Positions 43,951 to 54,275 of a stretch of DNA of 64,000 bases are shown here, piece by piece. The notes below the pieces were generated by a model, which had not been told where the DNA came from, did no database searches, and worked only from the letters and a program-made list of their open reading frames with translations. This DNA comes from Sphingomonas sp. (GTDB lineage: Bacteria; Pseudomonadota; Alphaproteobacteria; Sphingomonadales; Sphingomonadaceae), in assembly GCF_019746665.1 (NCBI RefSeq), contig NZ_JAIERS010000020.1, positions 1-64,000 on the forward strand, read 5' to 3'. The translations under genes and the position numbers were made by a program. The stretch's first letter is position 1. Each line of letters opens with the position of its first letter.

Positions 43951-44433
43951 TCAGCCGAGCTGCTCGAGCAGGTAATCGGCCGAGCTGACGCGGAACTCGC
44001 CCGGCGCCTCGACATGGAGCTGCTTCACCACGCCGTCTTCCACCAGCATCGCATAGCGCTGGCTGCGGGTGCCCATGCCGAACTTGCTGCCGTCCATCGT
44101 CAAGCCCACCGCCTCGGCGAAGGCGCCATTGCCGTCCGAAAGCATCGTCACGCCCTCGGCGCCGCTCGCCTTGGCCCAGGCGCCCATCACGAAGGCGTCG
44201 TTCACCGCGGTGCAGGCGATTTCATCGACGCCCTTGGCCTTCAGCTCCGCCGCCTTTTCCACGAAGCCCGGCAGATGCCGCGCCGAGCAGGTGGGGGTGA
44301 AGGCGCCCGGCACCGCGAACAGCGCGACTTTGCGCCCGGCGAAGAAGGTGCCGCTGTCCACCGCTTCCAGCCCACCCTCGCCGGGCTTGGTGAAAGTTGC
44401 CTGGGGAAGTTTGTCGCCAACCTGAATCGTCAT
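43951..44433 (-). CDS. Peroxiredoxin (Prx5 type), 160 aa
   Basis: Thioredoxin-fold peroxidase with peroxidatic Cys in PGAFTPTCSARHLPGF and GVDEIACTAVNDAFVMGAW. These are the marks of the Prx5 subgroup that reduces peroxides with thioredoxin or glutaredoxin. The resolving Cys may be the one in EIACTAV. It is transcribed alone on the minus strand, divergent from yqgE across 163 bp. Confidence 0.9.
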   Translation of the reverse strand: MTIQVGDKLPQATFTKPGEGGLEAVDSGTFFAGRKVALFAVPGAFTPTCSARHLPGFVEKAAELKAKGVDEIACTAVNDAFVMGAWAKASGAEGVTMLSDGNGAFAEAVGLTMDGSKFGMGTRSQRYAMLVEDGVVKQLHVEAPGEFRVSSADYLLEQLG

Positions 44434-44596
44434 CTTCGGAGCTCTCCATTATGTGCAATTCGCTCCTTCGCTCTAGGCGAGGCCCGCGGGCTTGGGAAGC
44501 GCGGTGCGCCGCGACGCGGGGCGGGTTTACGCCGAGCGGTGCTAGGCTAGAAGGGGCTTCGCGCGTTTACAGCCGAAAGCGAGATGAGGTATCCCG

Positions 44597-45154
44597 ATGG
44601 CGCTTCCTTATCTGACCGGCCAGTTCCTGGTCGCGCTGCCGGGCATTGGCGATCCCAATTTCGAGCGATCGACCATCGCGCTGTGCGCGCATGACGCCAG
44701 CGGCGCGTTTGGAGTCGCGATCGGCGACCCTTTCGACGATCTGCGGCTCCACGCGATGCTCGAACAGATCGGCATTGGCGCCGACGATGTGGACGACGCG
44801 ACGGTGCTGATCGGCGGCCCGGTCGAACCCGGGCGCGGTTTCGTGCTCCACAGCCGCGATTGGAGCGGGCAGGACACGATCGATGTCGCGGCGCGCTGGG
44901 CGCTTTCGGGCACGATCGACGTGCTGCGCGCGATCGCGGAGGGGCGGGGGCCGAGCCGCTGGCAGATCGCGCTGGGGTATGCCGGCTGGGACGCGGGCCA
45001 GCTTGATGCCGAGATGCGGCGCCACGGCTGGCTCAGCGTCGACACCGATGCGTCGCTGATCTTCGACGTGCCGCCCGAGGATCGCTGGGCGGAGGCGTTG
45101 CACCGCGCCGGCGTGGACCCACGCCTGCTGAGCGTCGAATCGGGGCATGTTTGA
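44597..45154 (+). CDS. YqgE/AlgH-family protein (UPF0301), 185 aa
   Basis: Starts MALPYLTGQFLVALPGIGDP and carries FERSTIALCAHDASGAFGVAIG and ALGYAGWDAGQLDAEM, diagnostic for UPF0301. The molecular function is unclear; in some species it affects expression of surface polysaccharide genes. Normal length. Confidence 0.9.
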   Translation: MALPYLTGQFLVALPGIGDPNFERSTIALCAHDASGAFGVAIGDPFDDLRLHAMLEQIGIGADDVDDATVLIGGPVEPGRGFVLHSRDWSGQDTIDVAARWALSGTIDVLRAIAEGRGPSRWQIALGYAGWDAGQLDAEMRRHGWLSVDTDASLIFDVPPEDRWAEALHRAGVDPRLLSVESGHV

Positions 45155-45209
45155 AGGACTGCACCGGCCCGCGGGTCCGCGTGAGCGGCATCGCCTTCCA
45201 AAACAGATC

Positions 45210-45229
45210 ATATAAAGACATCTTTATAT
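45210..45229 (+). promoter_or_regulatory. Palindromic operator upstream of ahcY (candidate SahR site)
   Basis: ATATAAAGACATCTTTATAT is a 20-bp palindrome with only the central two bases unmatched, and partial symmetry extends to 45207-45234. It lies about 90 bp before the ahcY start in very GC-rich surroundings. Proteobacterial ahcY genes are known to be controlled by the ArsR-family S-adenosylhomocysteine sensor SahR, which binds AT-rich palindromes. Assignment to SahR is by analogy. Confidence 0.5.
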
Positions 45230-45319
45230 TTGATCCCGAAGCGCCACGGCGCTAAGGCGCGCGGCAGGGCGCCCGGGCCGAGCCGGGGCCGCCGCAACCT
45301 TTTTTCGGGAGATTTCCAC

Positions 45320-46735
<1,416 letters not shown>

Positions 46736-46837
46736 TCGCGCTTCCCGGGGCGGCGCGCGCGCCGCTCCGGTTGCATCCCGGTCGCATCGCTCTAGAACCG
46801 CGAGCATGAGCTTGCCGCTGCGGCGCCGGACCGCCCG

Positions 46838-49156
46838 ATGATCACGCTGACGCCTGTGGCCGCGTCGCTTATCGGCGCGGCGTTGGGGGGCTTGGTGCTG
46901 CTCGGCACCGGGCTGTTTTTCGCGGGCCTCAGGCTGCGCGGCGAAGCCCGGGCGGTGCTTGAGCGTGCCGCGCGGCTCGACGGGCTGGTCCGGGAATGCC
47001 CCGCGCAGGCGCTTTTGGTCGCGAGCGACGGCGGCGTGCAGCTGCCGCGGCAGGTGCAGGACTGGCTAGGCCTGCCCCGCCCGGCCGCGTTCCTCGCCGA
47101 TCTCCAGCAGGGCGAGACGGGGCTTTCGCCCCAGGATCTGGCGGCCCTCACCGCCGACGTCGCCGCCGCGCACAAGGCCGCCCGCCCGTTCGAGCGGCTG
47201 GTCCGCGCCCAGGGCAGCACCCGCCAGCTCCGCCTGCGCGGCGGGCGCGGGCAGGGCGGCGTGGTCGTCTGGGTGTTCGACGAAACCGAGAACGCCGCCA
47301 CCGTCGAGCGCCTGTCCGCCGACGCGGCCCAGGCGCACGCCGCGTTCGACGCGCTGACCGCGCTGATCGAGGCGGCGCCGATGCCGATGTGGTATCGCGG
47401 GCCGGACCTGAAGCTGATGATGGTCAATTCGGCCTATGTCGCCGCCGTCGAGGGCGCGGACGCCGATGACGTGCTGGCGCGCGGGCTCGAACTGGTCGAC
47501 GAGGCCGCGCTCACCACCGCGCTCGCCGCGCGCGAGCAAGGCCGGCCCGTCAGCACCACGCTCCCCGCGACGATCCGTGGCGCGCGGCGGATGCAGCGGC
47601 TGTACGACGTGCCGTTGCCCGGCGGGGGATTGGCGGGGTTCGCGGTGGATATCGACGACCTGGAACAGGCGCAGGGCGACCTGAAACGGTTCGGCGAGGC
47701 ACAGCGCGGGATGCTCGACCGCCTGTCGGCGGGCGTCGCCCAGTTCAGCGGCGAGCGGGCGCTGATCTTCGCCAACCAGCCCTTCCAGCGGCTGTTCGCG
47801 CTGCCCCCCGACTGGCTCGCCCAGCGCCCCGAGTTCGACCGCGTGCTCGAGCGGATGCGCGACGCCAAGCGCCTGCCCGAAGTACGCGATTTCCCCGCCT
47901 GGAAGGCCGAACACCGCGACTGGTTCACCGCCCCCGGCCAGATCGAGGAGGCGTGGCACCTGCCCGGCGGCACCCATCTGCGGATCGTCGCCCAGCCCAT
48001 GCCCGATGGCGGGCTGCTGCTGATCTTCGAGGATCGCACCGAACAGGTGCAGCTGGCGAGCGCGCGCGATACGCTGCTCCGGGTGCGCACCGCGACGTTC
48101 GACAATCTGTTCGAGGCGGTGGGTGTGTTCGCCGCCGATGGCCGGTTGCAGCTGTGGAACAACCGTTTCCGCCTCGCCTGGGGGTTCGAGGAGGCCTATC
48201 TGGCGAGCCATCCCCGCGTCGACGCGCTCGCCAAGGCTGCCGAGCCCAAGCTCGCCAAACCGGGCAAGGCGGTGCTGATCAGCGAGATGGTGCGCTCGGC
48301 CACGCTCGACCGGCAGCAGCGCGGCGGGCGGCTCGCTTTCGCCGATGGCCGTCACTTTGAGTTCGCGGCGGTGCCGTTGCCCGACGGCAATGCGCTGTTC
48401 ACGATGATCGATGAGACCGACAGCCGCAAGATCGAGCAGGCCTTGCGCGATCGCAACGAGGCATTGGAGGCGGCGGACCGCGTCAAGACCGCGTTCGTCG
48501 CCAATATGAGCTACGAGTTGCGCACCCCGCTCACGGCGATCAGTGGCTTTGGGCAGATGCTGGAGGGTGGGCTGGCGGGGCCGCTGCCCGAGGCCGCGGG
48601 AGGGTATGTTCGCGCGATTCTGGAAGCGTCCGAGCGGCTCGGCACGCTGGTCGACAATGTCCTCGCGCTGACGGAGGAGGGCCGGGCGCCACCCGTCGCC
48701 CAAGCCCAGGTCGCGCTGGCGCCGCTTGCCGAGCGGGTCGCCGCTAAGCTGCGACCGGCGGTGACGGCGCGGCGGATCGACTTCGCAGCCGATCTGCACG
48801 ATGCCGGCCTACTTTCTGGCGATGAAGAGAAATTGGCGCAGATGATCGAGAATCTGCTGCGTCATGCGCTGTCCGGCACGCCCGAGGGCGGGCGGGTATT
48901 GCTCCGCACGGACCGCGAGGGCGAGCGGGCACGCATCATCGTTTCCGACAATGGCCGGGGGATGACCAAGGCGGCGATCGCGCGGGCTTTTGATCGCTTC
49001 GCCGAGCCCGCGATCACGCGTGGCGGGGAACGCGCGCTGGGGCTTGGCCTGCCGCTCGCCCGTCAGATCGCCGAAGCGCATGGCGGCGCGATCGAGCTGC
49101 TTTCCGAGCGCGGGCAGGGGACGCTGATCACCGTAACCCTGCCGGTACGGCCATGA
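46838..49156 (+). CDS. divL: DivL-type PAS sensor kinase with Tyr in place of phospho-His, 772 aa
   Basis: One N-terminal membrane segment (about 6-33), several PAS-like domains, a HisKA-like dimerisation helix and an intact GHKL ATPase (VSDNGRGM, GLGLPLAR). The H-box reads FVANMSYELRTPLTAI, with Tyr559 at the position of the phosphorylated His. This is the hallmark of DivL of Caulobacter, also about 770 residues with a Tyr there. DivL works as a binding partner of CckA and DivK in cell-cycle control rather than as a conventional kinase. It is coupled to tsaE by ATGA. Confidence 0.8.
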   Translation: MITLTPVAASLIGAALGGLVLLGTGLFFAGLRLRGEARAVLERAARLDGLVRECPAQALLVASDGGVQLPRQVQDWLGLPRPAAFLADLQQGETGLSPQDLAALTADVAAAHKAARPFERLVRAQGSTRQLRLRGGRGQGGVVVWVFDETENAATVERLSADAAQAHAAFDALTALIEAAPMPMWYRGPDLKLMMVNSAYVAAVEGADADDVLARGLELVDEAALTTALAAREQGRPVSTTLPATIRGARRMQRLYDVPLPGGGLAGFAVDIDDLEQAQGDLKRFGEAQRGMLDRLSAGVAQFSGERALIFANQPFQRLFALPPDWLAQRPEFDRVLERMRDAKRLPEVRDFPAWKAEHRDWFTAPGQIEEAWHLPGGTHLRIVAQPMPDGGLLLIFEDRTEQVQLASARDTLLRVRTATFDNLFEAVGVFAADGRLQLWNNRFRLAWGFEEAYLASHPRVDALAKAAEPKLAKPGKAVLISEMVRSATLDRQQRGGRLAFADGRHFEFAAVPLPDGNALFTMIDETDSRKIEQALRDRNEALEAADRVKTAFVANMSYELRTPLTAISGFGQMLEGGLAGPLPEAAGGYVRAILEASERLGTLVDNVLALTEEGRAPPVAQAQVALAPLAERVAAKLRPAVTARRIDFAADLHDAGLLSGDEEKLAQMIENLLRHALSGTPEGGRVLLRTDREGERARIIVSDNGRGMTKAAIARAFDRFAEPAITRGGERALGLGLPLARQIAEAHGGAIELLSERGQGTLITVTLPVRP

Positions 49157-49590
49157 TCCTGCGCTCGCTCGCGGACAGCCTGGCGCTCGGCGCACGGCTG
49201 GCCGACCTGGTGGGACCGGGTGACGTCATAACGCTTTCCGGGCCGCTGGGCGCGGGCAAGACGAGCATCGCCCGCGGGCTGCTGAATGCGCTTGGCCTCG
49301 CCGGCGAGGCACCAAGCCCGAGCTATGCGATCGTCCAGCCCTATGGCCCGCCCGAGCTGCGGTTGCCGGTGCTTCATGTCGATCTCTACCGAATCGAGGA
49401 TGTGGCCGAACTCGAGGAACTGGGGCTCGACGAGGCGCTGGACGACTCGGCGCTGCTCATCGAATGGCCCGAACGCGCGCCGGGGCGCTGGCCCCAGGCG
49501 CTCGCCCTCAGGCTGGCCGTGCTGCCGGACGGCGCTCGACGCTTGACGGCGCATGTCCCCTCGGCTTGGGAAGGGCGATGGCAGACCTGA
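49153..49590 (+). CDS. tsaE: tRNA threonylcarbamoyladenosine biosynthesis ATPase TsaE
   Basis: Small P-loop ATPase: Walker A GPLGAGKTSIARG, then SPSYAIVQPY and LHVDLYRIEDVAELEELGLDE. It helps TsaB/TsaD make t6A37 on tRNAs. 145 residues, usual length. Overlaps divL by 4 bp and amgK by 13 bp. Confidence 0.9.
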   Translation: MILRSLADSLALGARLADLVGPGDVITLSGPLGAGKTSIARGLLNALGLAGEAPSPSYAIVQPYGPPELRLPVLHVDLYRIEDVAELEELGLDEALDDSALLIEWPERAPGRWPQALALRLAVLPDGARRLTAHVPSAWEGRWQT

Positions 49591-50552
49591 CTCCTCCCGC
49601 CGGCGCGCGGGCTTTTCTGGATGCGTTGGGCTGGCGCGACGCGACGATCACCCCCCTTGCCGGTGACGCCTCGTTTCGCCGGTATTTTCGGGTGACCGCG
49701 AGCACGCGGCGAGCGATCCTGATGGACGCCCCGCCACCGCATGAGGATCCCCGGCCGTTCCTGAAGGTCGCGCACTGGCTGTATGATCGCGGCTTCGGTG
49801 CGCCCGAGATATATGGGGAGGCGCTGGAGCAAGGCCTGGTGCTGCTCGAGGATTTCGGCAACGACCGGATGCGCGAGGCGATCGACGCCGGGGCGCCCGC
49901 CGAACCACTTTATGCCAGGGCGGTCGAAACGCTGATACGGCTCCACCGCGAGCCCGCCGGTCCGTTCGCGCCGCACGATCTGGCGCTGCTTACCCAGGGC
50001 ACCGAGACCTTTGCCCAATGGTATTGCGGCACGCTCGGCATCGACATCGCGGGCTATGCCGATGCTTGGGCGCAGGTTCTACCGGGCGCGCTGCCCGAGA
50101 CGCCGGTAACGACGCTGCGCGATTATCATGCCGAGAACCTGATGCTGCTTCCTGGCGGGAGGCTCGGGCTGCTCGATTTTCAGGACGCGACCGCCGGACA
50201 TCCGGGCTATGATCTGGTGTCGCTGCTGCAGGATGCCCGGCGCGACGTGGAGCCCGAGATCGAGGCGGCGATGCTTGATCTATACTGCCGTGACACCGGC
50301 GGCGGGGAGACGTTCCGTACCGCATATCATATCTTAGGAGCACAGCGTAATACGCGAATTATCGGAGTCTTTACCAGGCTATGGAAGCGTGACGGCAAGC
50401 CGCGTTACCCCGCGCTCTGCCCGCGGGTGTGGCGCTATCTAGAACGCGATCTGGCGCACCCCGCGCTGGCGCCGGTAAAGGCGTGGTTCGACGCGCATCT
50501 TCCCGCCGGCCTGCGCGGCGATCCGATGCTGCTTTCGGCCCAAGCCGCATGA
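49578..50552 (+). CDS. amgK: N-acetylmuramate/N-acetylglucosamine kinase AmgK
   Basis: Aminoglycoside-phosphotransferase-fold sugar kinase: LAGDASFRRYFRV (nucleotide loop), catalytic RDYHAENLMLL and metal-binding LLDFQDATAGHPGYDL. With MurU downstream it forms the peptidoglycan recycling shortcut to UDP-MurNAc that bypasses MurA and lowers fosfomycin sensitivity in bacteria that have it. Start ATG 49578, inside tsaE. Confidence 0.85.
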   Translation: MADLTPPAGARAFLDALGWRDATITPLAGDASFRRYFRVTASTRRAILMDAPPPHEDPRPFLKVAHWLYDRGFGAPEIYGEALEQGLVLLEDFGNDRMREAIDAGAPAEPLYARAVETLIRLHREPAGPFAPHDLALLTQGTETFAQWYCGTLGIDIAGYADAWAQVLPGALPETPVTTLRDYHAENLMLLPGGRLGLLDFQDATAGHPGYDLVSLLQDARRDVEPEIEAAMLDLYCRDTGGGETFRTAYHILGAQRNTRIIGVFTRLWKRDGKPRYPALCPRVWRYLERDLAHPALAPVKAWFDAHLPAGLRGDPMLLSAQAA

Positions 50553-51301
50553 CGGTGTTCGCGCTGCGGCCCGATCCGGGGGTGCCCGTGCCCGAGACCG
50601 CGATGGTAATGGCCGCCGGGCTCGGCAAAAGGATGCGCCCGCTCACCGCGACGCGGCCCAAGCCGCTGGTCGAGGTGGCGGGCAAGGCACTGCTCGACCA
50701 TGCGCTCGAACGTTTGCGCGCGGCCGGGGTGAAGCGTGCGGTGGTGAACGTCCATTACCTCGCGGACGCGCTCGAAGCGCATCTCAAGAACCGCGACTAC
50801 GGCCTTGAAATTATTATCTCTGACGAGCGCGAGCAGCTCATGGAGACCGGCGGCGGGCTGGTGAAGGCGCTGCCGCTGCTGGGCGAACGGCCCTTTCTGT
50901 CGGTGAATAGCGACAATCTGTGGATTGATGGCCCCGTCGATTCGATCCGCGCGTTGGCAGCGGCGTGGGATGGGGCGCGGATGGATGCGCTGCTGCTGAT
51001 GGTGCCGTTCGCCCGCGCGCATTGCCATGGCGGGCAGGGGGATTTTCATCTCGACGCGGCTGGCATGATCGTCGGCCGGCGCAAGCCGGGACGGTTGGCG
51101 CCATTCGTGTGGACCGGCGTGCAGATTCTCCATCCCCGCCTCATCACGGATGCGCCCGAAGGGCCGTTCTCGACCAATTTGTTCTGGAACCGTGCGATCG
51201 AAGCGGGGCGGGCCTTTGGCATTGTTCATGGCGGGCTGTGGTTCGATGTCGGTACCCCGCGTGCGATCCCGGTCGCCGAGGCGATGCTCGCCGATGGCTG
51301 A
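50549..51301 (+). CDS. murU: N-acetylmuramate alpha-1-phosphate uridylyltransferase MurU
   Basis: Nucleotidyltransferase fold with AAGLGKRMRPLTATRPKPLVEVAGK at the N-terminus and NSDNLWIDG as metal site. The AmgK neighbour fixes the identity as MurU among glucose-1-phosphate thymidylyltransferase-like enzymes. Start ATG 50549, overlapping amgK by ATGA. Overlaps addB by 8 bp. Confidence 0.85.
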   Translation: MTVFALRPDPGVPVPETAMVMAAGLGKRMRPLTATRPKPLVEVAGKALLDHALERLRAAGVKRAVVNVHYLADALEAHLKNRDYGLEIIISDEREQLMETGGGLVKALPLLGERPFLSVNSDNLWIDGPVDSIRALAAAWDGARMDALLLMVPFARAHCHGGQGDFHLDAAGMIVGRRKPGRLAPFVWTGVQILHPRLITDAPEGPFSTNLFWNRAIEAGRAFGIVHGGLWFDVGTPRAIPVAEAMLADG

Positions 51302-54275
51302 CGCGCGCTCCAAGCAGACGGATGCACCCGTCGACTTGGAGATCGTGCCCGATGAAAAGGCCGCGCGCGGCCTGGCGCTCTACACTATCCCCGCGCATCG
51401 CGCCTTCGCCGACGCGCTCGCCGCCGGGCTGATCCGGCGCTTTGGCGGCGATCCGTTATCGCTCGCGCGTGGGTTGGTGCTGCTGCCCAATAATCGCGCG
51501 GTGCGCACCGTGACCGACGCTTTCGTACGAGCGAGCGGCGGCGGGCTGCTGCTGCCCCGGCTGGTGCCGATCGGCGCGGTCGAGCTGGGCGAAGGGCTCG
51601 CCGCTGCGCTCGATCCGGTGGGTGAAGCGCCGGTGGCGCCCGCCATCGCGCCGCTGGAACGGCGGATGATCCTGGCGCGGCTGGTGAGCGAGGCGCGCGC
51701 GCGTGCCGGCGAGGCCGTCGATGGCGCCGAGGCGGTGCGGCTCGCGGGGGAGCTTGCGGAAACGCTCGACCAGCTGCTCGTCGAGGAGGTTGCGCCCACT
51801 AAACTTCGTGCGATCGAGCCGGGCGGAGCATTGCAGGCGCATTGGGAGCAGGCGCTCGCCTTGTTCGACATCGTGCTCGATGCCTGGCCCAAGGCGCTGG
51901 CGGAGCGCGGGCGGATCGAGCTGGCCGAGCGGCGCGCGCGGCTGCTCGATGCGCTCGGCCGGCGCTGGCGTGCGGCGCCGCCGGACGGTTTCGTGTGCGC
52001 GGCGGGCATCACCAGCGCTGCGCCAGGCATCGCGCGGCTGCTCCGGGTCGTCGCCGGGCTGCCCCGGGGCCTTGTGGTGCTGCCTGATCTGGCGATCACC
52101 ATGGACGAGACCGAGTGGCGGGCGCTGACCCCCGAACCTCCGCGCCGCCCGATCGAGACGCACCCACAATTCCAGCTCAAGCTCCTGCTCGACCGCATGG
52201 GTGTCGCACGAGAGGAGTTTTCGGTGTGGCGCGAGGGCGGCGGGCATGACGCCCCCGCCGCGCGCGGCCGCGCCGTCGCCGAGGCGCTGGCGCCGGCGGA
52301 ATTTACCCATCGCTGGACGACGCTCCCCGCCGAGGCGCGGCGACTGTCGGGGGTGCGCGTCGCCGAACTCGCCAACCCCGCCGAGGAAGCCCAGGCGATC
52401 GCGCTCGCCCTGAGGGAGGCGCTGGAGGTGCCAGGCAAGACCGCCGCGCTCGTCACCCCTGATCGCGCGCTCGCGCGGCGGGTGGCGGCGCTGCTCGGTC
52501 GCTGGGGGGTGGCGATCGACGATTCCGCAGGGCGGCCGCTCTCCATCCTGCCGCCTGGAACGCTGCTGATCGCCCTCGCCGAGGCGGCGGTGCAGCGCTT
52601 CGCCCCGCTCGCGCTACTCGCCTTGCTCAAGCACCCATTGGTACGCGCGGGCGCGACACGGCTCGATTGGTTGGAGGGGGTGCGCGGGCTCGACCTGGTG
52701 CTGCGCGGGCCGCGACCCGCACCGGGGCTGGACGGGATCACCACGGCGCTCGCCGCGGCTGGCGATACCGAGGCCGCGGACTGGTGGCGCGAGGCGGTAG
52801 CTTTGCTCACCCCGCTGGAGGCGAGCTTCGCGGCGGGGCCACAGCCGCTCGACCTGCTCGTCGCGGCAGTGCGCGAGGGGGCGCAGGCGCTGTGCGGCGA
52901 CGCGCTCTGGGCAGGCCCTGCTGGGCGCGCCGCCGCCGATCTGCTGGCCGACCTGGAAGCGCAGGCGCGGCTGGGGCCGCCGCGCACCGATCCGCGCGCG
53001 CTGCCTGAGCTGCTCCGTCTGCTCGCCGCCGAATGCGCAGTGCGGCCACCCCAGGGCGGCCATCCCCGGCTCGCGATCTATGGCCTGATCGAGGCGCGAC
53101 TGCAGACCGCCGATCTGATGGTGCTCGGCGGGCTCAACGAGAGCGTATGGCCGGGACAGAGCGCGCCCGATCCGTGGCTCGCGCCGCGCATCCGCGCTGA
53201 ACTTGGCCTTCCGGGGCTCGACCGGCGGGTAGGGCTCGCCGCGCATGATCTCGCGAGCGCGCTGGGCGCGCCGGAAGTGCTGCTCACCCGCGCCAAGCGC
53301 GACGCCAAGGGGCCGGCGATTGCGTCGCGCTTCTGGCTGCGACTACAGGCGTTGACGGGGGGGCTGCCGCGCCGGCGCGATCTTGAGCATTTCGCACAAG
53401 CCATTGATACTCCAGCCGGCTTTGATCCCGCCAAACGCCCCGAGCCTTGCCCGCCAGCGGCGCTGCGGCCGAAGCGCATCTCGGTGACCGAGGTCGATCG
53501 CCTGAAGGCTGATCCGTTCGCTTTCTACGCCAAGCGCGTGCTCGGCCTCGCCCCGCTCGACGCGGTGGATGCCGATCCAAGTGCCGCGTGGCGCGGCACG
53601 GCGGTCCACGCCATCCTCGAAGCGTGGGCGCGCGACGATGCCTGCGCGCCCGGCAAGCTGCGCGCTCGCGCCGAAACGCTGATGCGGGCGCCTGGCACCC
53701 ATCCGCTGCTCCGCGCGCTGTGGCAGCCCCGGCTGATCGAGGCGATCGACTGGATCGCGCGCGAAACCCAGCAGCTCGTCGAGCAGGGCCGGCGGGTGAT
53801 CGCGGTCGAGCAATCGGGCATGATCGATTTGGCCGGCGTGCAGCTGAGGGGCAAGGCCGATCGCATCGACCGCACCGCCGACGGCGGGCTGGTGGTGATT
53901 GACTATAAGACCGGCAAGGCGCCCTCCGCCAAGGCGGTGCGCGCGGGGTTCAGCTTGCAGCTCGGGCTGCTCGGCTTGATCGCCGAGCGCGGCGGGTTCG
54001 AGGGGGTGAACGGCACGGCGAGCGATTTCGAATATTGGTCGCTCGCCAAGCAGGGCGACCAGTTCGGCCACATCACCCGGCCGGTCCACGCCGAGGGTGC
54101 GCGTGACCTGATCCGGACGGACGAGTTCACTACCATCGTTGCCGCGCAATTCACCGTCGCCGCCGCCGACTGGCTGACCGGGGACGCGCCGTTCACCGCG
54201 AAGCTTCATCCCGACTACGCACCCTATGGCGATTACGACCAGCTGATGCGCCTGGAAGAATGGTATGGCCGCTGA
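51294..54275 (+). CDS. addB: Double-strand break repair protein AddB, 993 aa
   Basis: Alphaproteobacterial AddB: a degenerate helicase-like N-terminal half (LVLLPNNRAVRTVTDAFVR, LGGLNESVWPGQ) and a C-terminal PD-(D/E)xK nuclease with VVIDYKTGKAPS. It works with AddA to resect DNA ends and load RecA. Start ATG 51294 (MADARSKQ), inside the end of murU. Overlaps addA by 11 bp. Confidence 0.9.
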   Translation: MADARSKQTDAPVDLEIVPDEKAARGLALYTIPAHRAFADALAAGLIRRFGGDPLSLARGLVLLPNNRAVRTVTDAFVRASGGGLLLPRLVPIGAVELGEGLAAALDPVGEAPVAPAIAPLERRMILARLVSEARARAGEAVDGAEAVRLAGELAETLDQLLVEEVAPTKLRAIEPGGALQAHWEQALALFDIVLDAWPKALAERGRIELAERRARLLDALGRRWRAAPPDGFVCAAGITSAAPGIARLLRVVAGLPRGLVVLPDLAITMDETEWRALTPEPPRRPIETHPQFQLKLLLDRMGVAREEFSVWREGGGHDAPAARGRAVAEALAPAEFTHRWTTLPAEARRLSGVRVAELANPAEEAQAIALALREALEVPGKTAALVTPDRALARRVAALLGRWGVAIDDSAGRPLSILPPGTLLIALAEAAVQRFAPLALLALLKHPLVRAGATRLDWLEGVRGLDLVLRGPRPAPGLDGITTALAAAGDTEAADWWREAVALLTPLEASFAAGPQPLDLLVAAVREGAQALCGDALWAGPAGRAAADLLADLEAQARLGPPRTDPRALPELLRLLAAECAVRPPQGGHPRLAIYGLIEARLQTADLMVLGGLNESVWPGQSAPDPWLAPRIRAELGLPGLDRRVGLAAHDLASALGAPEVLLTRAKRDAKGPAIASRFWLRLQALTGGLPRRRDLEHFAQAIDTPAGFDPAKRPEPCPPAALRPKRISVTEVDRLKADPFAFYAKRVLGLAPLDAVDADPSAAWRGTAVHAILEAWARDDACAPGKLRARAETLMRAPGTHPLLRALWQPRLIEAIDWIARETQQLVEQGRRVIAVEQSGMIDLAGVQLRGKADRIDRTADGGLVVIDYKTGKAPSAKAVRAGFSLQLGLLGLIAERGGFEGVNGTASDFEYWSLAKQGDQFGHITRPVHAEGARDLIRTDEFTTIVAAQFTVAAADWLTGDAPFTAKLHPDYAPYGDYDQLMRLEEWYGR

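Noticed and set aside
45230..45319. SAM or SAH riboswitch in the ahcY leader
   Set aside because: The leader is GC-rich and can fold, but I could not match the conserved residues of known SAM or SAH riboswitch classes. The palindrome is a better regulatory candidate.
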